From positions 7,480,014-7,544,013 of the forward strand of contig OU342638.1 in assembly GCA_910589415.1 (NCBI GenBank): a DNA stretch of 64,000 nucleotides, given 5' to 3'. A model generated the notes under the pieces. The model made no database searches. It was not told the origin of the DNA and was given only the letters and a program-made list of their open reading frames with translations. Source of the DNA: Malachius bipustulatus (taxonomy: Eukaryota; Arthropoda; Insecta; Coleoptera; Melyridae). The translations under genes and the position numbers were made by a program. This document shows positions 32,108 to 44,610 of the stretch, in pieces. Each line of letters begins with the position of its first letter. The first letter of the stretch is position 1.

Positions 32108-33079
32108 GGTCGTCGGAGCTTTAGTTTTCGAGATACAGGGTGATAAAGTTCTAAAAATTAAATATTTTTTGAATATCTAATAATTGGCGTATCAGAATAA
32201 TTCGAAATTTTTTTCAATTGTACTAATTGAAGTACACAATTTGATGCTCCCAATAAAAAATTATTCAATTCAGTGGCGGAGATCTGGGTGCGTTGTTACT
32301 TTTTTTATTTAAAAATTTCTATGCCACGGACTTTAATGAAAATTTGATATGTTTGGTACATACCCCGTTTTGTTTAGAAGAGAAAAGTCATGTTATATTT
32401 TTGTTGTAGGACGCACTGTTTCCAAGATATTGCACAATTTAGGACCCATGTAAGTTTTTTTTTTTTAATGTAACACGCTTCAATAGCGATCACAAAAATT
32501 ATTAATTATTACTGAAAATTCTCATTAGCATTCATTTTTATATTTTGTTTTGCATGGGTTCCGACATTGTCGATTATATTTGTGGAATATATAACAGTGA
32601 AAATACGTCTTTTCTTTTTTTGAAATTAGTTAATTTATCTAAAAAAGTAATGTAGGGTAGTAACAAAGTAAAGTGAAAATAATGTTACATTAGCAAAAAT
32701 ACATATGTCTCACTAGTATTTTTCCACCGGATACGCATGTTCCCATTTCCATTCGTATTATATGAACCACAAAAAAAGAGATACAGTGCACCCTAAAAAT
32801 ATTTTCTAATGTGTGACAATCTACTACATATATATTAGACGATTGGGCCAGCATTATAGCGTAAATAAGTAGTTTATTAGTCCAGAAGTCTTTTATAAAC
32901 CTTAGATGGGACATTTACGTCCCAACAGCATTTTCAAAATGAGAAATTGGGAAAAAAGTCGTCTGGAAAGGGTTTACGACTAAATAACATTACGACCCAA
33001 AAATATGGATTCAGATATATAGAAATTTATCTACAAGTTATATTAGATAATAATAGAATGGATTTTGCTTGCATGTACA
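32108..33079. other. Intergenic with foldback scraps
   Basis: GAGATACAGGGTGATAAAG near 32130 is an orphan end of the CAGGGTG class. No gene is recognised; the 74-codon minus frame at 32690-32914 has no known domain. Confidence 0.4.
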
Positions 33080-33081
33080 TA

Positions 33082-33950
33082 CAGGGTGGTCCATCACTTA
33101 TGTCCACCCCCGAAATAGAGGTTAATTTTAAAGATAAAAAATTGAAAGTTTGAGGATTTGTGTAATTAATATAGGACCATATAATGACATAATAGGTTTA
33201 ATGATTTTTTTTTAGTTGAGCCATCAGCGATAAAAAAAACTGTAATTTGGTGTTAATGTGGCCAAAAAAATTCGATTTTTCTTTAATACATCGATAGATA
33301 TCGATTAATAAAATCAAAATTGATGAAAATAAATATCAAAAACCAATTACAAGCCTTTAATTAAATAAAATACTTAAAATATGGAAATTACAGGTAAAAT
33401 GATTGATATAATATGGTAGTGTAATAAAATTGACAAATCTAATGAGGGTAGGTACCTACCATAAATAATCTTCAAAGCACAGTCAGAAGAATGTGCCATT
33501 GAACTCGAATGGGGCTTCTTTTATGAATGTTTACTTAGGATATGTTTACTTAATATTTGTGCTATACCAGCCCTTCAAAATTCTGATAGTTTTATTGCTT
33601 CCATAAATCAATCATTCTAGCTGTTATTTCCATATTTTAAGTATTTTATTTAATTAATTAGTTTTCAATTAAATTGTAATTAGTTTTTTGATATTTATTT
33701 TAAGCGATTTTAATTTTCTTAATCGATTTCTATCGATGTATTAAAGAAAAATCGAATTTATTTTGGTCACATTAACACCAAATTACAGTTTTTTATCGCT
33801 GATGGCTCAACTAAAAAAAAAAAATTAATCTGATTATGTCATTATATGGTCCTATATTAATTACACAAATCCTCAAACTTTCAATTTTTTATCTTTAAAA
33901 TTAACCTTAATTTCGGGGGTGGACATAAGTGATGGACCATATGCACCCGG
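33082..33950. mobile_element. 869-bp TA-flanked foldback element
   Basis: Left CAGGGTGGTCCATCACTTAT and right ATAAGTGATGGACCATATGC ... CCGG pair inversely; TA lies at 33080-33081 and 33951-33952. Arms extend through TTCGGGGGTGGACA and TATCGATGTATTAAAGAA to the centre near 33520. No ORF. Confidence 0.75.
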
Positions 33951-34085
33951 TACAATATTTCCAGGAAGCCGCATATAATATACATACCTGGATTTTACCC
34001 CCAATAAATCATCTAGTTCTTCTAGAAAATCGGAATTTCTGTAAAATCTGGCAACGTAGCCACATTAAAGCATGCAAACAACTCA

Positions 34086-34194
34086 ACGGTATTTAAAAAT
34101 TCCTTCGCCCAATTGAGCTGTAGGATTATAGGCCCCCCCGTCGTGCCGAAGGGTCACTCAGGTAGTTTCGCCCAATTGAAAAACGCCGATTAAT
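34086..34194. repeat. Family X end with two CGCCCAATTGA motifs
   Basis: CCTTCGCCCAATTGAGCTGT and TTTCGCCCAATTGAAAAACG enclose GGGTCACTCAGGTAGT. It is the inverse of 60060-60135. Confidence 0.65.
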
Positions 34195-34282
34195 TGACAG
34201 ACAAATATTATTTTTCAATGAATTCAATGAATAATTTTTCAAGAATTAAAACAAAAATTTTCTGCTATATTAATTATTAAGT

Positions 34283-35060
34283 ATGCAATCGAATCGTTCA
34301 ATCGATCGTTTTCGTGAAAATCAGGAAACATTTTTGACTAAAATAATATTAGGGAGTTCTAACACAACTTTCTATTATTTCTATCCTTCCGGTGGAGTAC
34401 CTATAGGTACTGGTACTAGGGGGCGATACCGAATTGGGCGAAGGATTTTGTTATTCACTAATCCCAGGGGTCAATTGGGCGACAAACGAGAAACTAGGGG
34501 ATTAAAAGAGATAACTGGACAGACAAGAAATACATGTGCGGCCTTGCCCATATATATAGCAGTGTTGCCAGATTTATTTAGTGGTGCTTTTAGTAGATCG
34601 GATAGGTATACCTAATCAATTTATTATTAATAATTGAAGTCGTGTAGGCAGTAGGTACGTACCTACCTATGGCTCTGTTGCACTTTAGCGTCATCGGTAA
34701 GTCATGTCTTTGGTCAGATGAAAAAAAAATTTAAAAAAAACCTACCCTGACTAAAGACCTGGCTTACCGGTGAGTTTTAGTGCGGAAAAAAATAATAAAT
34801 ACCACTATAATTAATAATTATGTGTATCGCCATGGGTATTCATTATATGTATATTACTTTTCTATTGATGTTTCATGTTTCTGCTGTAGGTATAGTATAA
34901 AATAATAATTGTAAATGCACTAAGGGCTTGATGATGTATTTGATAGAACTTAAAAAAATAATACATCAAGTATTAATATTATTTTTTTCAATTTTATTTA
35001 ATGTAGATAATCGGAATTTCTGTAAAATCTGGCAACGTAGCCATACAAGAGCATGCAAAT
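34283..35060. repeat. Family X interior pieces, inverted
   Basis: 34283-34405 is the inverse of 5635-5755 and 60780-60895. 34860-34960 is the inverse of the CATCAAGCCCTTAGTGC block of the other copies. 34420-34480 holds two AATTGGGCGA motifs. The CATATATATAGCAG at about 34548 is the empty site for the 22589-23225 insertion. The 110-codon plus-strand frame 34283-34615 is repeat sequence without a known domain. Confidence 0.65.
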
Positions 35061-35104
35061 AACTCAACGGTATTTAGAAATTCCTTCGCCCAATTGAGCT
35101 CTCG

Positions 35105-35950
35105 GATTGGGCACAGGTAAATTGCACACCAGTAATCCTTTTACGACTTGGACATATTTAAGTCCCTGTAATCTCATAGGTAAATTCCACACCGAGACCC
35201 AATAGGTAAAGATACTCGTACGCTGATATCTTAAAGTGGTATAGTCGACCAACATGAGATATAATGAAATGATCTAATTGTTAACTAAACTGTTTTTTGC
35301 GCCGGCAAGAGTAACAGTTGAGAAATAAGGCCTGCAAAGTATCATCCTTACCCTAATACGTACCATCGAACATAATAATGCGCTCGAACAGGAAGCCCGC
35401 TCTCCACGAGACCGCAATAGTAGCTACCGGTTCCGTCAGGTTTTTGGTCAAGGTAGGTTTTTTTTCATTTTACGAACATTTGAAGGAAAAAAAAAACCTA
35501 CCCTAACCAAAGACCTGACTTACTGCAGCAAATAAGTTTAAGGCAGTAAGTTACACTTTGAGGCCTTATTTCTCAACTACTACTTGCCGGCGCAAAAATT
35601 CAATGGTACTAAAATTCAATATTTCTAGAGACACAAGCTATCCGAAAGTAGAAGACAAATCGCCCCATACCCATGCCGCTCAAGTAAATATTCACCAAAT
35701 AAAACTACTATTTTATCAGAAACTTTTTATCTCCATTATTATGCATTATTGCATGCATTAGGAGACTTATTTAACTATTTACAAGAAAAAATCTACCTAT
35801 AGGTATCTTTATTCTGGTTCCTCTGTAACAGCATTATTAAATTATACTTCCTTGGTGTGGAAATTATACCTATAAGGATTAAAGATCTTTTAAAGGTTGG
35901 TGTGCAATTTACCTCTGGGATTAGGGAGCAGGTAGTCTTAGTGTGGAATT
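35105..35950. repeat. Foldback-type repeat with GGTAAATTSCACACC motifs
   Basis: GGTAAATTGCACACCAGTAA at about 35116 and GGTAAATTCCACACCGAG at about 35180 are matched by inverse copies near 35895 and 35945. Inside, GCGCCGGCAAG...GTTGAGAAATAAGGCC (35297) is inverted at 35560-35598. No coding. Confidence 0.6.
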
Positions 35951-36024
35951 TACCAACTCCGCTCGGATTATAAGGACCCCCGTCGTGACGAAGGGTCACT
36001 CAGGTAATTTCGCCCAATTGAGAA

Positions 36025-36389
36025 ACGCCGAATCATCCTATCTACATCAAAAACGTGAGATAGGACAATTTTAACTTAGCGCCTAGTAACATAAGACACT
36101 TTAATGTAGCAAAGTCCTCTCATTGAACAATCTTGTACATAGTCATAAGAATTGACAAAGCCAGTTAGTATTATTTACTTTAGCAAATGTCAGATAGGAT
36201 TATCCAAGTAGGAAATGTATTCATTTTGTAGATAGGATGATATAATTAGATGAATTTTACCCACTTTAAAAGCAGTTAGGATATTATAGCTTAGTCAACC
36301 AGGTAAACATAACACCGAGTTTCAATAATATTCATTTAGGTTAAACATTAAAAAAAATGTAGATAGGACGATTTAAGTAAGGACGGCAG
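36025..36389. repeat. Orphan right end of the CTGCCGTCC element
   Basis: It repeats 31741-32103 with few differences, including the seven-fold GATAGGAYRAT array, and ends GTAAGGACGGCAG/ATCA. The left edge abuts family X sequence. It truncates a SAM-type gene at codon RAD on its right. Confidence 0.8.
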
Positions 36390-37417
36390 ATCAGCTCTTA
36401 AATCTTTCAGAACTGGCCACTGTTCTAAGAAGCTGTCAACTGTACCTTCACTCTCAGTTCGGCAGGGCTCCCTCAAGCAAAACGTAATGGGAAACCATTT
36501 ATTGATTACTTTATTTACTTTAAGCCACAAATAATCTTCACTGTCTACAAGATTAGCGACATTTTGGATTTTAGGACCCTTGATTGATTCCACAGATGTT
36601 TCTGAACTCTTCCTCTTCCGTACCCTTTTAGGTTCAGCTTCTTCGCATTTTCTTATCAAATTTCTAACCTTATCCACCAATTTGCCTTTTGCTAAAAGTG
36701 ATTTACCAGTAACAGAATTACTTTTCTTGATAGCTGGTACATAATAAGTACCCAAACATTCTGTAGGGATTTGTCCTATAATTTTTGCTCCAATCTTTCT
36801 GTATTCTTCGGGCCGAAGACGGCTAAAAATTTATCAATAAGTATATTTTTACGAAGGCCATAATTATATTTAAATAGAAAAATGATTCCCCTTACTGTTT
36901 AATTATGTAAGTGTATAGATGTTTACAAAATAATGTTAACTAATGGTGATCTTCTTGTCGTGTCCAATGTATTGTTGTTTTGATAAAATCTTAAAAAACT
37001 GTTGCCCATGGGGCTTGTTTGAAGCAAGGTATTCAATTCGAAATCTGGAAAAGTCTGCTCCAGCCCAAGGAAAGAACCAAAAATTGATGACACATCAATA
37101 TCATCAGTAACATCAAATGTAACTGATGTACTAAACTGGCCGGTGCCCTCTTCACATACAGCCGTCTCAGAAACTACTGTTTCGGTTGTAGCTTCAGAAG
37201 TATTCGTTTGAACTTCAGAATCCTGTAATATTGGAATTAATTAAATTAAATAAATAAAAAATCGGCCAATTATATTTGACCTAAATATTTTTATACATAC
37301 CCGTTGTATTTCATTTATTTTCAAATAAATAAGTTTCCTCATTCCCAAAGAATTAGGTAAAATTTCTTTTAAATCATTTTCATTCAAGGATATTAGTACA
37401 TAATGATATATCATTTT
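36390..37417 (-). pseudogene. SAM-domain gene, copy 1 (SAMD3-like), truncated
   Basis: Three exons can be followed on the minus strand. Exon 37417-37311 (acceptor TTACAG, donor GTATGT) encodes LNENDLKEILPNSLGMRKLI, the last helices of a SAM domain. Exon from 37221 (acceptor ATTACAG) encodes an acidic linker ending NNNTLDTTRR near 36955. Exon 36822-36390 (acceptor TTTTTAG) has RPEEYRKIGAKIIGQIPTE, then TYYVPA, KGKLVDKVRNL, and FLEQWPVLKDLRAD. Order and motifs match the SAM-type gene at 45660-50215 and, from memory, SAMD3-like proteins of animals. The 3' end is cut off by a transposon end at 36389, and the 5' exons are missing. Confidence 0.62.
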
Positions 37418-37499
37418 CTGTAACAAATTAATTATTGTACTATTTAAGCCACTACATAATAATACTGCCTCCATGCATGGCATATAACTTGACAATAAA

Positions 37500-38770
37500 T
37501 TACGTTAATTTTTCTAGTATGTTTACAGTTAAATTTTCATGACCTCATAGACTCAAATTAAAATTTTGTACAGGCATCGGTATATCAAATTTTCAGTTTC
37601 AGTAATAAGTGAGAATTTTTTCTTTGTGAAAGAAATCTTTGTACAAAGAAAATGCGAAAGTCCATCAGGACATGCAACGCCTTACCTACATTCAATTTTA
37701 TTAGTTAACAAATGAGTTTGAGAAAAATCTGCAGAAATATTTTCTAATTTATCGAATCTTCGTATCGTATTCGAGCTAGTTTTTGACGATATAATGAGAA
37801 TCGTAATAATAAGAAAAAAGTTCATGCATTTTTACAACTAATGGAAGATTTCTATGATTTTCTGCGTATTCAGCGTTGTGTAACTCATTTTAAAATCAGT
37901 TAGACTTGAATCTGCATGAAATGAAATCTTTGAGATTAGTCGACGTGTATTTAATTCAGTTATTGTTTTGTTTCCTGCTCAATTTACTGTCAAAGGTCAG
38001 CCGTCTTGTTAAAATTTACTTGAAATTTAGAAAGTTCCTGCGACGCATCACCTATTAGAAGGACGTTTATCTCGATAACGGTTCGCTCTATCGAAATAAA
38101 TAAAGATACACTTTTTATGTAAAAAATATCAAATAAAAATTAAATTAACCTTAAAAAATTGTAAAATTATTATTTTTATTTGTTTTCTTTCAAGTGAATG
38201 AGGGGGTTATGCCATCCCGAGGTCTATGTATGTGCTACCAAAGATTAAGAAACACTATTCTAAACAGTTCAAAATAATACAAAATAACACCAAAAATTAT
38301 CAAAATCGGTCAAGAAATAAAAAAGTTATTGCAAAAAATTGATTTTCAACCCTCAACTTCAACAGCTAATATCTTTGTAGGGGTGTCTCTGAGGAATTAA
38401 TTTTACAGCTATTTTTTCATTTATTTTTACGAAATTTACCCAAATCCGGGAGATTGCCCACATATTATGGAACACCCTGTATAATTTTGATGTAGGGAAG
38501 TCGATGGCAGACCACTACGTCAAATTGATAAAAAAACAAAATACTTAAAATTATTCTCCTCGCAAAAATATAGGTAGGTATAGTCCGATGAGTTTAAAAA
38601 GTCATACGTATCGATTAAGAATGCACATCCTTTTGATTGTTCGATTTATTTTGTTTCCTATACGTGGTTTTCATAGTAACCGTCCAGTTTGTCTAAACAC
38701 ACTGAGAAAACTAAATTGTAATAAATAAAAGAAAATTGTTATGAAATACCACTTGTAGCTTCAAAATAGG
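37500..38770. other. Intergenic
   Basis: No gene. AACACCCTGTATAATTT near 38470 is another orphan end of the CAGGGTG class. Confidence 0.45.
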
Positions 38771-38774
38771 CTCC

Positions 38775-39235
38775 AGTCGCTACAACTTGTATGATTTACA
38801 ACTACAAAATTTTACACATGTTGCAGTTATACTTATACATGAAGACTGTATCATTTACAACTACATCTTACAGTTATAGTTATACTTGAAGTCTGTATTA
38901 TTTACAACTACATGGTTAGTTTTAATTAAGTTTGCGAGTTGTGTTATTTACAACTACATCATAGTCATACTTGTGTTTGAAGGTTTTATTATTTACAACT
39001 ACATCATAGTCATACTTATGTTTGAAGGTTGTATTATTTACAACTACGTCATAGTAATACTTATGTTTGAAGGTTGTATTATTTACAACTACGTCATAGT
39101 AATACTTATGTTTGAAGCTTGTATTATTTACAACTACATGATAGTTATACTTACACTTTGAGATCGTGTTGCTTACAACTACATGATAGTAAAAGTTAAC
39201 TTGATGATTTTATTATTTACAACTATTGCATAACA
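38775..39235. repeat. Minisatellite, ~54-60 bp unit
   Basis: About eight units contain TTATTTACAACTACATCATA, then GT-A-TACTTATGTTTGAAGG. Unit identity is highest in the middle (38940-39150). The plus-strand frame 38886-39161 is simply the translated repeat. Confidence 0.85.
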
Positions 39236-39403
39236 AATACATTAGTGAAGTAATTAATATAATCAGGTTCAATTTCAATTTAAAAGAACTTACTCAAGTA
39301 TACTTGAAGGAAGTCTTTTAAATTCAAATTAAACCTGGTTGTATTAATTACTTCACTAATGTATTTGTTATGCAATAGTTGTAAATAATAAAATCATCAA
39401 GTT
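39199..39403. repeat. Hairpin next to the minisatellite
   Basis: TTATTTACAACTATTGCATA to AATTTCAATTTAAAAGA is matched inversely by TCTTTTAAATTCAAATT to TATGCAATAGTTGTAAATAA. Arms are about 90 bp. The arms end in a minisatellite unit, so the array appears to have been turned back on itself. Confidence 0.8.
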
Positions 39404-39644
39404 TTTCTCAATTACTTACTTACTTCACTGAAATAGGTGTATAAAATATGTATTGTAGGCACTTTGTGTATATTATACCAGGTGTTTTTTTAACCATCGG
39501 CCCTGGCAATATGGTTGGTAACCCAGGAGGTTGGCGTTAAAGAGACCTGTCTCAGGATTTTTCCAAAAACAAAACTACAACTGAGTTACACACAAATGAA
39601 TTAATTGATAGTAAAAAAAATACACAAATCTACAAAGGATTATA

Positions 39645-40496
39645 CAGGGTGGTTCAACTTAAAACGTCAGGACTTTACCAAACGATAGATAACGTTAAAA
39701 TAATGCCAGTTTCTCTTATAGCCGAGAAAGCTTTCTTTTCAAGATACAGGGCGTTGAAGTTTTGGGAAAAAAATAATGTTTTGCGAATATTGTCAAAACG
39801 GCTGCTTTAAAAAAGAGTGAAATTTGGCACGCAGCATGAGCTAAGTATCTTTCATGATTTACGGCTTATGGTGATAAATTGCGAAAACCAGCGGCGGAGA
39901 TATGTGTGTGCCATCGCTCCTTTTCAAAAAAAAATTATCGCCACTGACTCTATGGCAAATTTAATAATACTACTCAATGCCCCATGCTTTTTAGAACAAA
40001 AAAGTACTCTCTAATTTTTTCACAAGGCGCACCGTTTTCGAGATAATTAAGGTTTTCTTAGGTAATATCCGTAGCCATTTTAAGAATAACAGACAAATTC
40101 TAATCAAATAACTTTTACTTAAATAATTAAATAACAGAAATAAACAACACCTAACTAATGTAACAATTGTCAGTAACCATAGAGTCAGTGGCGTCAATTT
40201 TTTTTTAAAGGGGCGATGACACACCCATGTCTCCGCCGCTGGTTTTCGCAAATTATCACCATAAGCCGTAAATCATGAAAGATACTTATAGCTCATGCTG
40301 CGTGCCAAATTTCAATTTTTTTAAAGCAGCTGTTTTGACAATATTCACAAAACATTATTTTTTTTTTCCAAAACTTCAACACCCTGTATCTTGGAAAGGA
40401 AGCTTTCCCGGCTATGAGTGTATTAGAGAAACTGGCATTATTTTAACGTTATCTATCGTTTGGTAAAGTCCTGACGTTTTAAGTTGGACCATCCTG
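39645..40496. mobile_element. 852-bp TA-flanked foldback element
   Basis: Ends CAGGGTGGTTCAACTTAAAA and TTTTAAGTTGGACCATCCTG lie between TA dinucleotides (39643-39644, 40497-40498). Arms of about 370 bp meet near 40070. A truncated copy of the left arm is at 50752-50946. Outside it, CCAGGTGTTTTTTTAACC at 39480 and AAGACACCTGGTTAAGG at 40602 suggest a second, older foldback into which this one inserted. Confidence 0.78.
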
Positions 40497-41710
40497 TATA
40501 GTTGCATAGAGAATCAGATTATCTTTCAAATAAAAATTGACTTGTCTTAGGATTTTTCCACAAGCAGAGCACCAAAGGAGAATTCAGGCCTAAATTTTCA
40601 AAAAGACACCTGGTTAAGGAAAGGTTAGGTTAAAAGCACACGTCAGTTTAGATTGGTATGTAAAATTTATTCATCAGGACTCACATTGTGTGAATGAAAA
40701 TATAAAAACATATAATGTATACAATTCTATAAAATTCTAATAAAAAAATGTTCCTCTGAAACTAAATGTGATGTGGAACACAAACCATTTTCATAGTTCC
40801 TAACTCAACAAATAAACATGGTGAACAAGAAAATAAATTGTCGTAATTGATAATGTTGAATACCTGAGTTCTTCTAACTTCATATGCAAAATAATGCTTG
40901 TTAAACTTAATTATATCAAGCTTTTCATACAAAAAATTCACATTCTCGCCTAAGAGTAGGTACACAATCTATCACGATTCCAAAACAAAACAGATAATCT
41001 TCATTTCGGTGACTGGATTCGAGACAAATTACACATCCTTTCTTGTATTTAATTCCATTTACGGCAACCCAGTAACACAGTAAATAATTTTCATGTCCTA
41101 TTAAATCTGTCACATCGTATTTGTCACTTCCCTTTACTTTGTGAAGTTTTCCATGATTCACAAAAGGATTACTCAAATAATCATTAATTAAAAAGTCTTG
41201 CACACATCTCAACTGATGTTTCTGTGCCAAAGACTTCGCTATATTAATACGAGAGTTAGTTGTATTAGCTGTTGTTTTAAACTATCTATGTTTGCCCTCG
41301 AACCTTATACTTGACAACAATGATATAGGTCCAGACATTTCAAATATTCTTGGGTAATGAATTAAAATGTGTCCCTTAAAAGTTAAATGCGATCTAGATA
41401 ACTTTAAATAGAGACTATTATGCTCATAAATAATATCATGCAATGTCTGTGAACATTCAGTCTGTAATTTTTTTGACGTTATTAAATTTATTAAACTTCG
41501 AAGTATGATATAAAGTTCCCAATAGTTGTTATGTTTCGGAATTAAATCTCCTATAATCACCCCAAAATATCTAACCAAATACAACATTTCAGATGCAGAC
41601 AGTCTCAACTTATTCTCTTTTATGTCTGACAGACTTAACGGGGGTGGTACATTGACATCATCTGCTTTTGAACCAAAAACCAAAATACGGTAGTTCAAAG
41701 TCTCCAAAGA

Positions 41711-43217
41711 AAAAAACTGTTAAAAAAAAAAGTGACTTGTGACGACAACTCCGGCTGTCCGGGAAACTGGCAGAGAACGGACGGATTGCTCGGGCGCCAG
41801 ATTTTTGCAGAGGGTTTACTCCCCAGGGGAAATGGTCTCGCTTTCCTTTCCCAACTACCTAGGTTGTCACACAGGTGGTACGTTTGTCGTACCCTTGTCC
41901 CAGGGTAACTCTGTGGAGAAGACGGATAGTGCCAGGGGTCAGATGAGGTTATCACAGCGGCGGACACGGAGGAGCGGTCTTTAGGCGCTCCCCGCGTTTT
42001 CGATGGCACTCCCGTGGAGTCAAGTTGTTATGCGAGTATCACTTGGTTCCAGGTTCACGGTCGGTTGTGGTAAGAAAGGAGATTCGTGGGCTATGTTACA
42101 AACAAATTTATTCTCGCCAAAAATCACTATTTACAATAGAAAGAAAAATTAAAAAGGTTAATTCAGTCGGCTAAACAATTATGAAAATTCCTAACCTTAC
42201 GGGTCAACTAACTACGGGTTGCGAAGCAAAACGGCATGAGGCGAGTTGCGGTCGTCGGAGGCGGTTTAAACCCCGGTCGGATAAAAAGGTATCTCCTGGT
42301 AATTCAAGGTGGTGCTATTTACGGCGGGTGCGAATGTGAAAATCGGGTCGGCGCGGTGTAGCCGCTGTGTGGCGTGTCTTACTAGACTGGAGGGGCCGGG
42401 ATTCGGCGTGCTGTTGGTACGAGTACCAGGCCTCGCCGCCACCGTGAGATTACCCCCTGCGTCGCCGGGGCTGACAATCTCACGACAAAGACGGGACCTT
42501 CGTTACTCCAGCGGAACACAGGTGTCGATGGGCTGTTGACTAGCACCAGATCACGCTACCACCGCGAGATTACCCCCTGCGTCGCCGGGACTGATAATCT
42601 CACAACAATAACGGAGCCTTTGTTGCTACAGCGGGGTCCAGTAATGAACAGAGGGGAAGGACTGAGGAAGGATGTTCGGGGATGATCGTGACACAACCAA
42701 ATACAGTGGGACAATTACGGCTGGTATCAATTACCACCTACCTTAGCACGGAAGCGCAGGAGGATCGGCTCGGTTCTCGGTCTAACTTGCAGAACTTTGA
42801 CACTCTTGAAACTAAACTAACTGTAACAGCACCGGAACGGACGTCTTAAACTCTACTACACCCTAAGAACGCCGGTTCGGAAGTAATTTTGAAGCCAAAA
42901 TGTCCGTGGTTTTATATGATTTTCATATCGCCTGGGTTCACTAATCACCGTTTTTCTGATGGAACGCGGAGTATAAAAACGGTTCATTTAGTTTTTACCT
43001 ACGGTGATATCGCTGGTATCAGCGGTGTGGCTTCCGAATTTGTAGTCAACTGCCTCGATTCAGCTCGCTTAAAATTTGGTCTGTTCATAAAAAAAACTGA
43101 TAAATGATTTCATGAATTAATAATTATAATGGTTTTATTATTTGACGAAATGCATGAATCGATCCTAATGATTTTTGGAATAAATGAAAACTATTATTGG
43201 AGTCAGCTGACTAAAAA
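41711..43217. mobile_element. GC-rich 1.5 kb insertion, LTR-like, inside the pseudogene exon
   Basis: It interrupts codons ...LHF / FSLETLNYR of the surrounding gene between two A-tracts (AAAGAAAAAA and AAAAAATGAAG), which probably form the target duplication. Composition differs sharply from the surroundings. Read on the minus strand, GAGAATAAATTTGTTTGTAA at about 42110 could be a polyadenylation signal, as in an LTR. The plus-strand frames inside have no known domains. Confidence 0.5.
42422..42640. repeat. Two tandem ~118 bp units in the GC-rich block
   Basis: GAGATTACCCCCTGCGTCGC occurs at about 42446 and 42563, each followed by CGGG-CTGA-AATCTCAC and TTCGTT/TTTGTTACT-CAGCGG. Confidence 0.75.
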
Positions 43218-44209
43218 ATGAAGTCGAAAATTCACGACTTCATTACAGACTATAAAGCGATTTAGAAGCAAAAGTGAATCGAGTTTGCAAACTCCTTCCA
43301 AAAGATCATGCATATAGTCACATGAATAATTCGTAGTAATGTGAAAACTAGATAAGGCATTCCAAATGCACTCGCTCTTTATACCAGTACTTGAAACATT
43401 ATTTAGCATGCAACCTTCAGTGTAGTTTAGCAAAGTTCTTAGAGTATTTACATCTTCAGAGCAAGTTGTATTTCCAAGTACCTTATCTTGTTTGCAAAAT
43501 CGACAACAATACCCCCCGGAAAAATTTTCTATTAGTCCAAGAATTGAATCATGCCCATGTTGCCACCCAAAATTAGTCCTAACTCAAAATAAATAGTTTC
43601 TTTCTTACCGCCAATATTTATTGTGATACCAACATTTCGTAAATGAGCAAGTTCTTGAAGTAAAATGTTAAATATAGCCAAATTTCCGTAAGTTTTTCGG
43701 TAACTGCTTTTAAATAAAATTGTCAAGAATATACTAGATAATTTTGATGAGACCTGAGGTGGCAAACACGGTATATAAAAATAAACACCACCCAATTTGT
43801 TAATACCGGAGTGAGAGCCGAGTGGATTTGAAGTCTCAAAATCATCGAAATAAATGAACAAAGGAACTACAAATTTACTTGCATCATAGTATTTCAATTT
43901 ATTTGTCCAGCATCTCCTTTGAATAAAATTTGAGAGTACACCTTTTTCATTGTATAAAAGTTCCATGTGAGATTTTAAGCATTTTAAGAAATCGGATAGT
44001 TGAAATAGTCTTTCCAACATATTGTCAAGTAGGCACAAATGCCGGAATACTTTAATATTGATATTTCATAATAATTACAGAACGTCACAGCAAGCAAGTA
44101 TTTCAGGTCAGGTCAACATGATTGTTGTTGCAATAGTTGATATTTCAAAATTATTAATAAAAGCCAACTTGCAAGCTTGATATAAAATTGGGGAAAATAG
44201 GTGATTGAC

Positions 44210-44610
44210 TTGCTGACTCAATCAGAAAAGTTTAAATAAAAGAATTGACTCTCCAATTGAAGGAGGCCCTCCGTCTCCGCTCGCGGAGGGAGTAAGTGGC
44301 CCGCACTCTGCGAGCCAAAGTGAATCTGGCATTCCGCTAGTTAAGCGGGCATACTGGGTAATAAGGGCAAGTACTATCTCAGTGCGTTTAGTTAAGTGAG
44401 TACAAAAGTGTCCCTTAAGAGTCTACCCCAGTAATCGGAAAAGCTGAGCTCACTCCTTAGACCGACTGGGTCATCTAACATGTAAGTACCTCTTTTTGGG
44501 TGTACCAAATGATAGTAGGTGATAGATATTTGATTGGCGAGTTTTTCATAAATAGTTATGTGTACTAGGGCTCCACAGGGTTGAGTCATTATAGGTGTAT
44601 GTAAACATTG
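44210..44610. other. Foreign-looking segment in the intron region
   Basis: GC content rises. CCCTCCGTCTCCGCTCGCGG is a small inverted repeat. No gene recognised; probably a fragment of another repeat lying between two exons of the C2H2 pseudogene. Confidence 0.35.

Noticed and set aside
34283..34615. 110-codon plus-strand frame starting MQSNRSIDRFRENQ
   Set aside because: It is the inverse of a dispersed repeat also seen at 5.6 and 60.8 kb, has no domain, and the matching frame is shorter in the other copies.
38886..39161. 91-codon hydrophobic frame with repeated IIYNY-IVIL units
   Set aside because: Translation of the minisatellite; not conserved outside the array.
41739..42539. Plus-strand frames in the GC-rich block
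   Set aside because: Open only because stop codons are rare at high GC; no domain, and the block is an insertion.
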